A stretch of 64,000 bases of DNA from contig NZ_SODF01000001.1 of assembly GCF_004365875.1 (NCBI RefSeq), positions 3,100,001-3,164,000 of the forward strand, given 5' to 3'. The notes under the pieces are model-generated. The model searched no databases. It was not told the DNA's origin and saw only the letters and a program-made list of their open reading frames with translations. Made by a program: the position numbers and the translations under genes. The stretch comes from Kribbella kalugense. GTDB taxonomy: Bacteria > Actinomycetota > Actinomycetes > Propionibacteriales > Kribbellaceae. Positions within the stretch are counted from its first letter, which is position 1; every line of letters starts with the position of its first letter. Positions 1 through 8,295 of this stretch are shown here, piece by piece.

Positions 1-101
1 CGCCATGGGCAACCGCTAGCTCGACAAGGGCCGCAGTGGGAGCTGTCACCCCAGCGAGTCTGCCGTATCGACGGCGTCAACGGCTAACGGCGCGCGCCGT
101 C
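1..101. other. Left edge, no gene supported
   Basis: Short stretch before the stop codon of the first leftward gene. It contains GC-rich inverted bases (gacggcg near 70 and cgccgtc near 95) that could act as a terminator for that gene. Reading frames crossing it are shadows of the membrane protein gene at 102-1106. Confidence 0.4.
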
Positions 102-1106
102 CTACTCGTTCGAGTGACGGCGGCTGAGCATCAGTACGGCGAGCAGCAGGACACCGCTGGCCACAACGAGACCGATCGCCACCCCGGCCATGTTGTCGGT
201 CAGCTGATAGAGCGAGGTCGGCCAGATCACCAGCAGGATCGCGCAACCCACCACGGCGTACGCCGGACGCCGCGTGCGACCGTACGCGACCAGCAGCGCC
301 GCCGGTCCCGCAGTACCGACGGCCAGCGCCATGATCTCGCCACGCTCCTGCACCAGCCAGCAGATGGACGAACTGAACATCGCGGCTCCGGCCAGTGACC
401 AGGACGTCACCTGATCGCGCACCAGCCCGAGCATCGCGAAAACGAACGCGACGATGATGAAACCGGTCCCTGCGATGCCGGCGCTGTTCATCGCCGAACC
501 TGTGTCCGGAGTGAGGACATCTGCCGTGATCACCAACACACCCACGGCCAGGATCCCAAACGTTGCCACGAGCAACGAAGACCCTTCCAGCCACCACAGC
601 CCGACCGCGGCCAGCGCGAGCGCGACCACCACACCGACGACCCGACCGGCCTCCCCCTCGATCGCGACGAACGTGGCAAAGCCGGCCACACAGCAACCCA
701 GCGATGCGAGCGCCGAGCTCAGCTGCTCGCGGCGCCGCACCAGCGCGAGCACGACGGCCGCACCGAGCAGTAGGACCGCTGCCGTCGTACCGGTGGTTAC
801 ACGGGCCGCACGGCCCATTTCGCCCCAGTTGGCCAGGGTCAGGAGTGCGACCGCACCCAGCAGCAGCGCGCCACCGATGTACCCGAGCACCTCAACCAAC
901 GCGTTCGAGTGCGTCACCGCGGACGGCGTCTTCGGCTTGGCCGGGCCGGACTCCTGCGGCTCCGGCTCCGGGTGGGGACGACCGGGGTCGGCCAGCGCCG
1001 CGTCGATCTCCGCGTCGGCGGCGTCCCGGATCGAGTCGGCCTGGTACTGACGCAGCACACCAGCGCTCACGAGCCTGGACAGCTCGTCATCCAGCCGGCT
1101 CGACAT
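102..1106 (-). CDS. Polytopic membrane protein, DUF2157-like
   Basis: Predicted integral membrane protein of 334 residues, function unknown. The first ~40 residues are charged and soluble and resemble the N-terminal helix of DUF2157 proteins (MSSRLDDELSRLVSAGVL). A Pro/Glu-rich linker follows at about 40-65. From residue ~70 to ~328 there are about nine or ten closely packed hydrophobic segments, and the protein ends with a short charged tail. The ATG at 1106 diverges from the MscS gene whose best start is 1150, leaving a 43-bp shared promoter region. No enzymatic motif is visible. The family call is from memory of DUF2157 architecture; the membrane topology is read directly from hydrophobicity. 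Confidence 0.65.
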   Translation of the reverse strand: MSSRLDDELSRLVSAGVLRQYQADSIRDAADAEIDAALADPGRPHPEPEPQESGPAKPKTPSAVTHSNALVEVLGYIGGALLLGAVALLTLANWGEMGRAARVTTGTTAAVLLLGAAVVLALVRRREQLSSALASLGCCVAGFATFVAIEGEAGRVVGVVVALALAAVGLWWLEGSSLLVATFGILAVGVLVITADVLTPDTGSAMNSAGIAGTGFIIVAFVFAMLGLVRDQVTSWSLAGAAMFSSSICWLVQERGEIMALAVGTAGPAALLVAYGRTRRPAYAVVGCAILLVIWPTSLYQLTDNMAGVAIGLVVASGVLLLAVLMLSRRHSNE

Positions 1107-1149
1107 GCGATCGCGTCTCCTTGTCAGCCTACTAAGATCAGTCGGCGAG

Positions 1150-1902
1150 ATGCCTATTCTGACCAGCTACCTTCTGTCCTTAGTCAGTCACCCCCTGTTT
1201 TCCCCGTTGTTGTCACTGCCCGAGCAGTTCCCGACCTTCTTCAGAACGGGTAACGACGGCAAGCTGGAGGTGACCGACCAGATCGTCGTCGTCCCGGTCC
1301 GGATCGCCGCGCTGATCGTCGGCTTCTTCGTCCTGCGCTGGATCCTGCACAAGATCATCCGCAAGTTCGCCCGCCGGACCGGCAACGGCGCCGTCGCCGG
1401 CGTGCTGTCGAAGTCCAAGATCGGCCAGGATTTCGTCGAGAACACCCTCGCGAACGAGCGCCGGACGCAGCGGGCCGAGACGATCGCGTCGCTGCTGACC
1501 AGCGTCGTGACCATCGTGTTGTCCGCCGTCCTGGTCGTCATGGTGCTGGCCGAGCTCGGCTTCAACATCCTGCCGGTGATCGCGTCCGCCAGCATCATCG
1601 GCGTGGCGCTCGGCTTCGGCGCGCAGACGCTGGTGAAGGACTTCCTGGCCGGCGTGTTCATGATCTTCGAGGACCAGTACGGCGTCGGCGACCTGATCGA
1701 CATGGAGAAGGCGACCGGCACCGTGGTCGCGGTCGGCCTGCGGATCACCACACTGCGCGGCGAGGACGGCACCACCTGGTACGTGCGCAACGGCGAGGTG
1801 GTCCGGATCGGCAACCTGACCACCCGCAACCCTCAGAGCGACGCCTCCTCCGGTGTCGGCTCAGCCACGGAGCAGGAAGAACAAGCTTCCAAGACCGACT
1901 GA
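1150..1902 (+). CDS. MscS-family small-conductance mechanosensitive channel
   Basis: Channel that releases solutes on hypo-osmotic shock, in the cytoplasmic membrane. From the ATG at 1150 the protein is 250 residues. Hydrophobic helices lie at about 45-65, 112-135 and 142-172. The last carries the Gly/Ala-rich pore-lining pattern GVALGFGAQTLVKDFLAG, the hallmark of MscS TM3. The following ~50 residues (GVGDLIDM, then TTLRGEDGTTWYVRNGEV) form the beta domain. The protein stops soon after, so the C-terminal alpha/beta vestibule of E. coli MscS (286 residues) is largely missing. An upstream start at 1105 would overlap the divergent gene start and is less likely. Confidence 0.85.
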   Translation: MPILTSYLLSLVSHPLFSPLLSLPEQFPTFFRTGNDGKLEVTDQIVVVPVRIAALIVGFFVLRWILHKIIRKFARRTGNGAVAGVLSKSKIGQDFVENTLANERRTQRAETIASLLTSVVTIVLSAVLVVMVLAELGFNILPVIASASIIGVALGFGAQTLVKDFLAGVFMIFEDQYGVGDLIDMEKATGTVVAVGLRITTLRGEDGTTWYVRNGEVVRIGNLTTRNPQSDASSGVGSATEQEEQASKTD

Positions 1903-1950
1903 AATCAGCTGTTGACGCATCGCGACGGGCGGGTCATGATCGAGCGAACC

Positions 1951-1969
1951 GTTAGGAAACCTTCCTAAC
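1951..1969. promoter_or_regulatory. Palindromic operator upstream of chitinase
   Basis: Perfect 8-bp inverted repeat (gttaggaa, acc spacer, ttcctaac) 37 bp before the chitinase start. Similar TTAGGAAA-TTTCCTAA elements lie, as I recall, before many actinobacterial secreted glycoside hydrolase genes. The role as a repressor site is inference. Confidence 0.6.
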
Positions 1970-2006
1970 TAAAGAACTCTGACCGCCCCCAGATTGGGAG
2001 TTCGAG

Positions 2007-3002
2007 ATGCGCTCACGCATGTTCAAGATCGCCACCGCGGCGGTCGCAGCCGGTGCCCTGGCGCTCGGCGCCGCGGCTGCCGCCCAGGCGTCCACCCACC
2101 AGGTCCAGGCGGACCCGGCCAGCATCGGCGCCGCGCCGTACCTGTACCTCGGCTGGGGTAACCCGCAGAAGCCGACCGATGTGATGAAGGCCGCCGGCAA
2201 CCAGTGGTTCACGCTGGCCTTCATCCTGTCCGACGGCGGCTGCAACCCGAAGTGGGACGGCGACCGCGCCCTGACCGGCGGCTCGGACCAGTCCACGATC
2301 AACAGCATCAGGTCCGCCGGCGGCGACGTCATCCCGTCGTTCGGCGGCTGGTCCGGCAACAAGCTCGGTGAGAAGTGCACCTCGGCCTCGGCGCTGGCCG
2401 GCGCGTACCAGAAGGTGATCGACGCCTACAAGCTGAAGGCGATTGACATCGACATCGAGGACACCGAGTTCCACAGCGCCGCCGCCCGGCAGCGGGTCGT
2501 CGACGCGCTGAAGACCGTGAAGAGCAAGAACTCCGGGATCAAGACCTACATCACGATGGGCACCGACCAGACCGGCCCGGACTCGTCGGGCGTCGACCTG
2601 ATCAACAAGGCCGCCAAGGCGGGTCTGGCGAACGACGGCTGGGTGCTGATGCCGTTCGACTTCGGCGGCGGCTCGACCAACATGGCGACGCTGACCCAGA
2701 AGGCCGAGGAGGGCTTGAAGGGCCGGCTCAAGACGGCGTACGGCTACTCCGACGACACGGCGTACCGGCACATGGGTATCTCGTCGATGAACGGCAAGAC
2801 CGACGACGGCGAGACGGTCCGGCTGCAGGACTACAAGACGATGCTGGCGTACGCGCAGCAGCACCACCTGGCCCGATTCACCTTCTGGGCGGTCAACCGG
2901 GACCGCGCCTGCGGTGGCAGCAACAACGACGGCGACTCGTGCAGCGGGATCTCACAGAGCCAGTACGACTTCACCAAGGTGGCCGCGCAGTTCCACGGCT
3001 GA
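2007..3002 (+). CDS. Secreted GH18-family chitinase
   Basis: Extracellular glycoside hydrolase of 331 residues, probably acting on chitin or related beta-1,4-GlcNAc chains. Residues 1-29 are a Sec signal peptide (basic start, Ala-rich core, AQAS cleavage region). The mature part is a single GH18 barrel: SFGGWSG at 111-117 matches the SxGG beta-3 motif, and the sequence DIDIE at 147-151 matches the DxxDxDxE catalytic signature, making E151 the likely acid. No carbohydrate-binding module is present, so this is a short catalytic-domain-only enzyme. GGGAG at 1996-2000 gives the ribosome site for ATG 2007. Regulation is probably through the palindrome at 1951-1969. Confidence 0.88.
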   Translation: MRSRMFKIATAAVAAGALALGAAAAAQASTHQVQADPASIGAAPYLYLGWGNPQKPTDVMKAAGNQWFTLAFILSDGGCNPKWDGDRALTGGSDQSTINSIRSAGGDVIPSFGGWSGNKLGEKCTSASALAGAYQKVIDAYKLKAIDIDIEDTEFHSAAARQRVVDALKTVKSKNSGIKTYITMGTDQTGPDSSGVDLINKAAKAGLANDGWVLMPFDFGGGSTNMATLTQKAEEGLKGRLKTAYGYSDDTAYRHMGISSMNGKTDDGETVRLQDYKTMLAYAQQHHLARFTFWAVNRDRACGGSNNDGDSCSGISQSQYDFTKVAAQFHG

Positions 3003-3008
3003 AAGCAA

Positions 3009-3044
3009 ACGTCCGGCGAACCCGTGTGGGTTCGCCGGACGTTG
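3009..3044. terminator. Bidirectional terminator hairpin
   Basis: A perfect 16-bp stem (aacgtccggcgaaccc with gggttcgccggacgtt) and a 4-nt loop lie between the convergent chitinase and OsmC genes. It has no long T run, as is common in actinomycete terminators. Confidence 0.85.
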
Positions 3045-3050
3045 TGCGGG

Positions 3051-3479
3051 TCAGGCAGTGAAGGTGACGTCCAGCGTGATCGGGACGGCGGACAGCGCCT
3101 GCGAGACCGGGCAGTTCTTCTTCGCGCCCTCGGCGAACTCGGCGAACTCGTCGGCGGTCAGGCCGGGTACGTTGCCGTTGACCGACAGCTTGATGCCGGT
3201 GATGCCCTCACCCGGCTGGAAGGTCACGTCGGCCTGGGTGTCGATCGACGCCGGCGGGTTACCGGCACCGGCCAGCGCGTGCGACAGCGCCATCGAGAAG
3301 CAGGTGGAGTGCGCGGCCGCGATCAGCTCCTCCGGGCTGGTCTTGCCGTTCGCGTCGTTCGCCCGCGAGGCCCAGGTGACGTCGTAGGTGCCGACGCCGG
3401 ACGACTCCAGGGCGACCTGGCCGGCGCCCTCCATCAGCGAGCCTTCCCAGTGGGCCTTGGCCGTACGAGTGGTAGCCAT
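3051..3479 (-). CDS. OsmC/Ohr-family peroxiredoxin-like protein
   Basis: Thiol peroxidase of the OsmC family, 142 residues from the ATG at 3479, preceded by GAAGGAGA. Expected to reduce organic hydroperoxides in the cytosol. The two reactive cysteines are in the conserved places: C60 in AAAHSTCFSMALSHAL and C123 in KKNCPVSQAL. The SPEEL signature at 48-52 fits OsmC rather than Ohr. It is the last gene of a leftward operon with the truncated haemoglobin (26-bp gap) and two thioesterases, which suggests a link to oxidative or nitrosative stress. An upstream extension of the frame to 3659 is ignored because it runs through the globin gene. Confidence 0.9.
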   Translation of the reverse strand: MATTRTAKAHWEGSLMEGAGQVALESSGVGTYDVTWASRANDANGKTSPEELIAAAHSTCFSMALSHALAGAGNPPASIDTQADVTFQPGEGITGIKLSVNGNVPGLTADEFAEFAEGAKKNCPVSQALSAVPITLDVTFTA

Positions 3480-3505
3480 GCTCGTGTTGTCTCCTTCGAG
3501 AGAGT

Positions 3506-3925
3506 TCAGCGTCCCGACACGTCGATCGCGCCGGGGTACTGCGGTTCGTCGGTGTTCACCATGCTGTGCGCGGCCATCACCATGTAGTTCCAGATCTCCT
3601 GGTCCCGCTCCGGGGACAGGCCGAGCTCGTCCAGCGCGGCCCGCATGTGGCCGAGCCACCGGTCCCGTGCGCTCGGGGTGACGGCGAACGGGGCGTGCCG
3701 CATCCGCAGCCGCGGATGCCCGCGCTGCTCGGAGTACGTCTTCGGGCCGCCCCAGTACTGCTCCAGGAACATCCGGAAGCGCACCTCGGCCGGACCGAGG
3801 TCCTCCTCCGGGTACATCGCCCGCAGCTCCGGGTCGGCGGCAACACCGCGGTAGAACGCTGCCACCAATCGGTGGAAGGTCTCTGCCCCACCAACGGCGT
3901 CGTAGAAGCTCTGCTGCTCAGTCAT
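3506..3925 (-). CDS. glbO: Group II truncated haemoglobin (trHbO)
   Basis: Small haem protein of 139 residues, cytosolic, binding O2 and possibly detoxifying NO or peroxide. Visible family features: the FY pair at 24-25 (B9/B10), the proximal histidine H77 in RMRHAPF (F8), and W90 in RDRWLGHM, the group II/III Trp at G8. The Gly motifs expected before the E and F helices are present (YWGGP). It sits 15 bp downstream of a thioesterase gene and 26 bp upstream of osmC on the same strand, so it is probably cotranscribed. Length and motifs fit mycobacterial GlbO. Confidence 0.92.
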   Translation of the reverse strand: MTEQQSFYDAVGGAETFHRLVAAFYRGVAADPELRAMYPEEDLGPAEVRFRMFLEQYWGGPKTYSEQRGHPRLRMRHAPFAVTPSARDRWLGHMRAALDELGLSPERDQEIWNYMVMAAHSMVNTDEPQYPGAIDVSGR

Positions 3926-3940
3926 ATCGGTTCTAGTCTC

Positions 3941-4357
3941 TCAACCGGTCACAACGTGCTTCAGCAGGGCTGCCCGTTCGGCGTCACCCAGGGCCCGCTT
4001 GGCGTGCGTCGTACCGTCCACCGCGACGATCACCGACTCTGCCTTGGCGTACACGTCGTCCGACTCACCACTGCGATCCACGATCCGCGACCCCAGCGTG
4101 TACGACGACGTGCCGACGGACGCGATCCACACGTCGACGTCGTACGGCGGGTGCCGCAGCAGGATCGGCCGCAGGTAGTCGATCGTCTGACTGACAAGCA
4201 CGCACGGGTACTCCGCGAAGAAGTCCCCGGTGGTCTCCATCACCTGCCCGAGGAAGACGATCCGGGCCTCCTGCAGGTAGTCGAAGTACCGCACGTTGTT
4301 GACGTGGTCGTACGAGTCGATGTCCGACCAGCGGACCAGCACCTGGTACGTGAACAT
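3941..4357 (-). CDS. Acyl-CoA thioesterase, 4HBT hot-dog family (first copy)
   Basis: Hydrolase of acyl-CoA thioesters, 138 residues, single hot-dog fold of the YbgC/4-hydroxybenzoyl-CoA thioesterase group. The catalytic segment RWSDIDSYDHVNNVRYFDYL (about 9-28) holds the conserved Asp and the DHVNN helix start. Its ATG overlaps the stop of the paralogous upstream gene by one base (TGATG at 4357-4359), so the two are translationally coupled. The pair may form a heteromeric enzyme, since tandem hot-dog proteins often do; that is inference. Confidence 0.88.
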   Translation of the reverse strand: MFTYQVLVRWSDIDSYDHVNNVRYFDYLQEARIVFLGQVMETTGDFFAEYPCVLVSQTIDYLRPILLRHPPYDVDVWIASVGTSSYTLGSRIVDRSGESDDVYAKAESVIVAVDGTTHAKRALGDAERAALLKHVVTG

Positions 4358-4776
4358 CAGGCACCCACCAGCTTCGACAGGGCCCCGCGCTCGACCGGAC
4401 TGATCCGGCGCAGCCGGTTGGCGTTGAAGTCGAACGGGACCAGTTTGGTCCTCGCCTCCACATAGGTACGGCGTTCAGGCTCGGCATCGAGGATCTCGTA
4501 GTCCACCGTGAACGACGCGGCCTTGATCTCGCTGATCCACAGCTCGATCCGGACCGGTTCGGGACGGAAGTGCAGCGGCGCCCGGTACTGGACCTCGTGC
4601 CGCGCCACCAGCAGACCGGTCTCGAGGGTGTCCGCACCGAGCTCCTTGGCGGTCCGAAACAGGAAATCGACGCGGGCGTCCTGGAGGTAGTCGACGTACC
4701 GGCCGTTGTTGACATGACCAAGCGCGTCCATGTCGCCCCAGCGCAATGGACAGTAATAGACGTGGCGGTTCCTCAT
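4357..4776 (-). CDS. Acyl-CoA thioesterase, 4HBT hot-dog family (second copy)
   Basis: Paralogue of the following gene, 139 residues from ATG 4776 (GGGGAAGG directly upstream). The catalytic segment RWGDMDALGHVNNGRYVDYL mirrors that of the neighbour, with the conserved Asp and HVNN. The C-terminus is coupled to the next start through TGATG. It is the first gene of the four-gene leftward operon 4776-3051 and diverges from the SDR gene at 4902. The substrate is unknown. A longer frame upstream (to 4884) has no family similarity and would remove the promoter space. Confidence 0.87.
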   Translation of the reverse strand: MRNRHVYYCPLRWGDMDALGHVNNGRYVDYLQDARVDFLFRTAKELGADTLETGLLVARHEVQYRAPLHFRPEPVRIELWISEIKAASFTVDYEILDAEPERRTYVEARTKLVPFDFNANRLRRISPVERGALSKLVGA

Positions 4777-4901
4777 ACCTTCCCCACCCCACCGCCCCGA
4801 TCTGTGATGATCCACACGGCGATCATCGCATCCGACATACTCCCCGGGTGACAGAGCGTGGGTAATGTCATCTCCGCAAGCCACAGACGACAGGAGCGGG
4901 T

Positions 4902-5657
4902 ATGAGCGAGCAGCGGGTGGCGATCGTGACCGGGGCGGCCCGGGGAATCGGCGCGTCCGTCGCGCAGCGGCTCGCCAAGGACGGCAACGCGGTCGCGGTC
5001 ATCGACCTCGACGAGGGCGCCTGCACGGCGACCGTCAAGGCGATCACCGAGGCCGGTGGCAAGGCCATTGCGGTCGGCTGCGACGTCAGCAAGTCCGACC
5101 AGGTCGCTGCGGCGATCGAGCGGGTGGTGGCCGAGCTCGGTGCGCCCACGATCCTGGTCAACAACGCCGGCGTACTGCGGGACAACCTGCTGTTCAAGAT
5201 GTCCGAGGACGACTGGGACACGGTCATGTCGGTGCACCTCAAGGGCAGCTTCCTGATGTCGAAGGCCTGCCAGGCGCACATGGTCGAGGCCGGTTACGGG
5301 CGGATGGTGTTCCTGTCGTCCACGTCCGCGCTGGGCAACCGCGGCCAGGCCAACTACGCGTCCGCGAAGGCCGGCCTGCAAGGCCTGGCCAAGACGCTGG
5401 CGATCGAGCTCGGCAAGTTTGGCGTCACGGCCAATGCGATCGCACCTGGTTTCATCGAGACTGACATGACGGCCGCCACCGCGGCTCGGGTCGGGGTCGA
5501 CTTCGAGGAGTTCAAGAAGGCGACCGCGGCAACCATCCCGGTGAACCGGACCGGCAAGCCGGAGGACATCGCCGCCGCGGCGTCGTTCTTCTGCAGCGAA
5601 GAGGCCGGCTTCGTCTCCGGCCAGGTCCTGTACGTCGCCGGCGGACCACGAAACTAA
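4902..5657 (+). CDS. SDR oxidoreductase, 3-oxoacyl-ACP/CoA reductase type (FabG-like)
   Basis: Short-chain dehydrogenase of 251 residues. The cofactor motif TGAARGIG lies at 10-17, NNAG at 87-90, and the catalytic triad is S139, Y152 and K156 (QANYASAK). The C-terminal LYVAGGPRN is unusual beside the common VDGG ending. GGAGCGGG precedes the ATG. It is followed after 26 bp by a MaoC-type hydratase, so the pair likely catalyses consecutive reduction/hydration steps on acyl-thioesters (beta-oxidation, or polyketide/PHA-like chemistry). FabG-like is a family statement; the real acyl carrier (ACP or CoA) cannot be told from sequence. Confidence 0.9.
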   Translation: MSEQRVAIVTGAARGIGASVAQRLAKDGNAVAVIDLDEGACTATVKAITEAGGKAIAVGCDVSKSDQVAAAIERVVAELGAPTILVNNAGVLRDNLLFKMSEDDWDTVMSVHLKGSFLMSKACQAHMVEAGYGRMVFLSSTSALGNRGQANYASAKAGLQGLAKTLAIELGKFGVTANAIAPGFIETDMTAATAARVGVDFEEFKKATAATIPVNRTGKPEDIAAAASFFCSEEAGFVSGQVLYVAGGPRN

Positions 5658-5683
5658 AGGACCGCGAAACTAAGGGGCAGCTC

Positions 5684-6139
5684 ATGCCGCAGACCTTCAA
5701 CGGCGTCGACGAGGTCGTCCACGCGGTCGGCACCCAGCTCGGCGAGACCGAGTGGCTGGAGATCACCCAGGAACAGGTGAACCAGTTCGCCGACGCCACC
5801 GGTGACCACCAGTGGATCCACGTCGACGTCGAGCGGGCGAGCAAGGGTCCGTACGGCGGCACGATCGCGCACGGTTACCTCACGCTGAGCCTGATCGCGC
5901 GCTTCGGTGACGAACTGTTCAAGGTCGACGGTGTCACCGCCAAGCTCAACTACGGCGTCAACAAGGTCCGCTTCCCGTCCCCGGTCCCGGTCGGCAGTCG
6001 CGTCCGCGCCGGCGCCTCGGTCTCCAACGCGGTCGAAACCCCGGCCGGCGTGCAGGTCTCGCTGAACTGGGTCATCGAGCTGGAAAACTCCACCAAACCA
6101 GCCTGCGTCGCGGAGACCGTCGTACTGCTCGTCCCTTAG
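5684..6139 (+). CDS. MaoC-family (R)-specific enoyl-CoA hydratase-like protein
   Basis: Hot-dog fold dehydratase of 151 residues, NodN/MaoC type. The catalytic pair is visible in ATGDHQWIHVD: D41 and H46. The overhanging segment GPYGGTIAHGYLTLSL follows at about 55-70. It is in an operon with the SDR reductase upstream (26-bp gap). The last four bases overlap the convergent GNAT gene end. Likely hydrates trans-2-enoyl-CoA or dehydrates the 3-hydroxy intermediate. Confidence 0.9.
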   Translation: MPQTFNGVDEVVHAVGTQLGETEWLEITQEQVNQFADATGDHQWIHVDVERASKGPYGGTIAHGYLTLSLIARFGDELFKVDGVTAKLNYGVNKVRFPSPVPVGSRVRAGASVSNAVETPAGVQVSLNWVIELENSTKPACVAETVVLLVP

Positions 6140-7020
6140 AGCGGGCAGATCAGGACTGCGTGGGTCGCGATCCGCTGGTAGCCGAGCCATTCGTTGACCG
6201 CGAGCATCGGCGCGTTGCCGTCGTAGTTCGCGGTGTACGCCCCCTGGATGCCGGCGCCACCGGCGCGCTGCAGGGCGGCGGTCTTGACCAGCTTGGCCAG
6301 ACCACGACCGCGGTACTCCGGCATGGTCGACGTCATCCTCGACCAGATCTTGGCGTCGTCACCGTGACTGCGCGTGAACGCGACGATCTGACCGTCGTAC
6401 ACCGCGGCCGCACTCACAGTGCGGATCAGATCCGGTGAGTTCCAGATCTCGGCGAGCCAGTCGTCGTACGGCCGGGACGAGATCTTCGCGTCGCCCGGCT
6501 TCGTGCGTTGAGCGACCTCGTCGGCGGCGTACAGCATCCGCGGATCGACGTCGGTGAGGGCGACCAGTTCCACCCTGCTCGGGACCTCCGGGAGGTCCGG
6601 CGCCTTGCGCGGGTCGATGCCCGAGTAGTGCACCTGCCGGGTCTGCCGGTAGCCGAACCGCGCCGCCCACTCGACACTGCTCGGGTCGGCGAACACCCGG
6701 GCCGACGTCGCCCCGGCGGCCCGCAGGTCCGCGTGGGTTGCCTCCAGCAACTTCGTGCCGATACCGCGACCGCGGTACTCCGGCCGGACCAGCAACCGCA
6801 GCTCGCCGTCCAGCGGGACCGAGCCGCCGATCAGATCGGCTTGCGCCCAGCCCACCAACTCGCCGTTGTCCAACGCCGCGAGTACGCCCCGCCCAGGCAC
6901 GGCCGGCCCCGCCAGCCGGCGCGCGAGCGCGCTCCGGGTGATCACCAGATACGGAACCAGCGCGTCGTGCAATGCGACCGCGGCTTCGACATTCCCTGGT
7001 CCCGCAGCCCTGATTTCCAT
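6136..7020 (-). CDS. Double-domain GNAT N-acetyltransferase (downstream copy)
   Basis: Acetyl-CoA-dependent acyltransferase of 294 residues with two GNAT modules. The N-terminal one (about 1-150) carries the acetyl-CoA loop PEYRGRGIGTKLLEATH. The C-terminal one (about 160-294) carries MPEYRGRGLAKLVKTAALQ. The substrate is unknown. It has AAGGAG six bases before ATG 7020. It is a tandem paralogue of the gene upstream, whose 3' end reads through into this gene. The ending IATHAVLICPL gives the natural family C-terminus, useful for judging the neighbour. Confidence 0.88.
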   Translation of the reverse strand: MEIRAAGPGNVEAAVALHDALVPYLVITRSALARRLAGPAVPGRGVLAALDNGELVGWAQADLIGGSVPLDGELRLLVRPEYRGRGIGTKLLEATHADLRAAGATSARVFADPSSVEWAARFGYRQTRQVHYSGIDPRKAPDLPEVPSRVELVALTDVDPRMLYAADEVAQRTKPGDAKISSRPYDDWLAEIWNSPDLIRTVSAAAVYDGQIVAFTRSHGDDAKIWSRMTSTMPEYRGRGLAKLVKTAALQRAGGAGIQGAYTANYDGNAPMLAVNEWLGYQRIATHAVLICPL

Positions 7021-8048
7021 CCGAACTCCTTGGGCACTCCAACAGCGAAGTCCCCCGGAACATAGCGCCCTTTCAGGTGTATACCGGAAGGAAACCGATT
7101 ACAGCTCTGTATCAGAGCCTTTGCGCAAAACCCACACCGCTGGTCGGAAAGCGTCAGCAGCAAACCGAGTTCGGTCTGCACCCGTTCGTACCCGAGCCAG
7201 TTGTTGATGGCAAGCATCGGCCCGTTCTCGTCGTCGTTCGAGGTGTACGCCGCGGTGATCCCCGACTCGGCCGCCCGCCGGAGCGCAACGGATTTCACCA
7301 GCTTCGCCAGCCCGCGACCCCGGTACGCCGGAATCGTTCCCGTCATCCCCGACCACATCCGGTCGCCATCGGTCTCGACCAGGGTGAAGGACGCCATTTC
7401 GTCACCGGCCATCGCCGCCACGCTCAGCGACTTGTCCAGGGACGGGTTGTTCCAGATGTCTTCGAGCCACCGGTCGTACTCGATCGAATCCATCGGCGAG
7501 TCGGTCGGCTCGTCCAGCGCCGCGATCGTGTCGGCGGTGTACGCCGCCCGCGGATCCACCTGGTCGAACGCGACCACCTCGATGCCATCCGGCGTCGCCG
7601 GCTGCTCCGGCAACGACGCGAGCTGGACACCGGCGTAGTGCATTTGGCGGGTGCCGTCGTACCCGAGGTTGCGGGCGAACTCCAGGCCGTCAGGGTGGAC
7701 GAACGTCCGCACCCTGATCGCACCGACCTCGGTCAGGTGCTGATGCAACCGCTCGGCCAACTGGCTGCCGATGCCCTGCTTGCGATGATCGGGATGCACG
7801 AACACAGCGACTTCGCTCTCGCCCGGCTCACTCGTCCAGACGGTCAGGCCGGCCGATCCCCAGGCAACGATCTCGCCGTCGCGTTCGGCGACCAGCGGCA
7901 GGAATCGCTGCCCCGGCGACTGAACGGTGATGATGTGCCGGGTCGCCGCCGCCGACATCGCCTTGTACGGGTAGACCGCCCGCCGGACGGCCGCCACCGC
8001 CTCGGCGTCCTCAGCAACAGCTTGTCGCACCACAACCCGCGTCGTCAT
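6942..8048 (-). CDS. Double-domain GNAT N-acetyltransferase with C-terminal read-through tail
   Basis: Paralogue of the gene at 6136-7020; 368 residues from ATG 8048. Residues 1 to ~300 align with it in outline: the first acetyl-CoA loop is PDHRKQGIGSQLAERL and the second PAYRGRGLAKLVKSVALR. The family end falls near LGLLLTL (7149-7157). The frame then continues 68 codons in a Cys/Arg/Ser-rich tail through the next gene's ribosome site and its first 26 codons. The tail looks like translated spacer, so a lost stop or small frameshift is likely (or a sequencing error). An alternative start at 8102 has no support. Confidence 0.8.
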   Translation of the reverse strand: MTTRVVVRQAVAEDAEAVAAVRRAVYPYKAMSAAATRHIITVQSPGQRFLPLVAERDGEIVAWGSAGLTVWTSEPGESEVAVFVHPDHRKQGIGSQLAERLHQHLTEVGAIRVRTFVHPDGLEFARNLGYDGTRQMHYAGVQLASLPEQPATPDGIEVVAFDQVDPRAAYTADTIAALDEPTDSPMDSIEYDRWLEDIWNNPSLDKSLSVAAMAGDEMASFTLVETDGDRMWSGMTGTIPAYRGRGLAKLVKSVALRRAAESGITAAYTSNDDENGPMLAINNWLGYERVQTELGLLLTLSDQRCGFCAKALIQSCNRFPSGIHLKGRYVPGDFAVGVPKEFGWKSGLRDQGMSKPRSHCTTRWFRIW

Positions 8049-8295
8049 GCCCGGGACACTAGCCAGCACGCCGTGCACACGCCACGCATTAACAAGGAGC
8101 AACGGGATCGCAACCAGGGCGAGCGTCTCGTGATTCGGCTGTGTAGCGGACTCGTATTAGAGTGACGCGGTGCTGTCGGACTGATCGCCCCGACCGCCGG
8201 AAGTGCCATCGTGGTTGCACGCGACGGGGTCACCGGCGGCGGGGCGTCCGCATTTACCCTTGACCCGTTTCGGACGTCAGGAGTAAACAACAACC

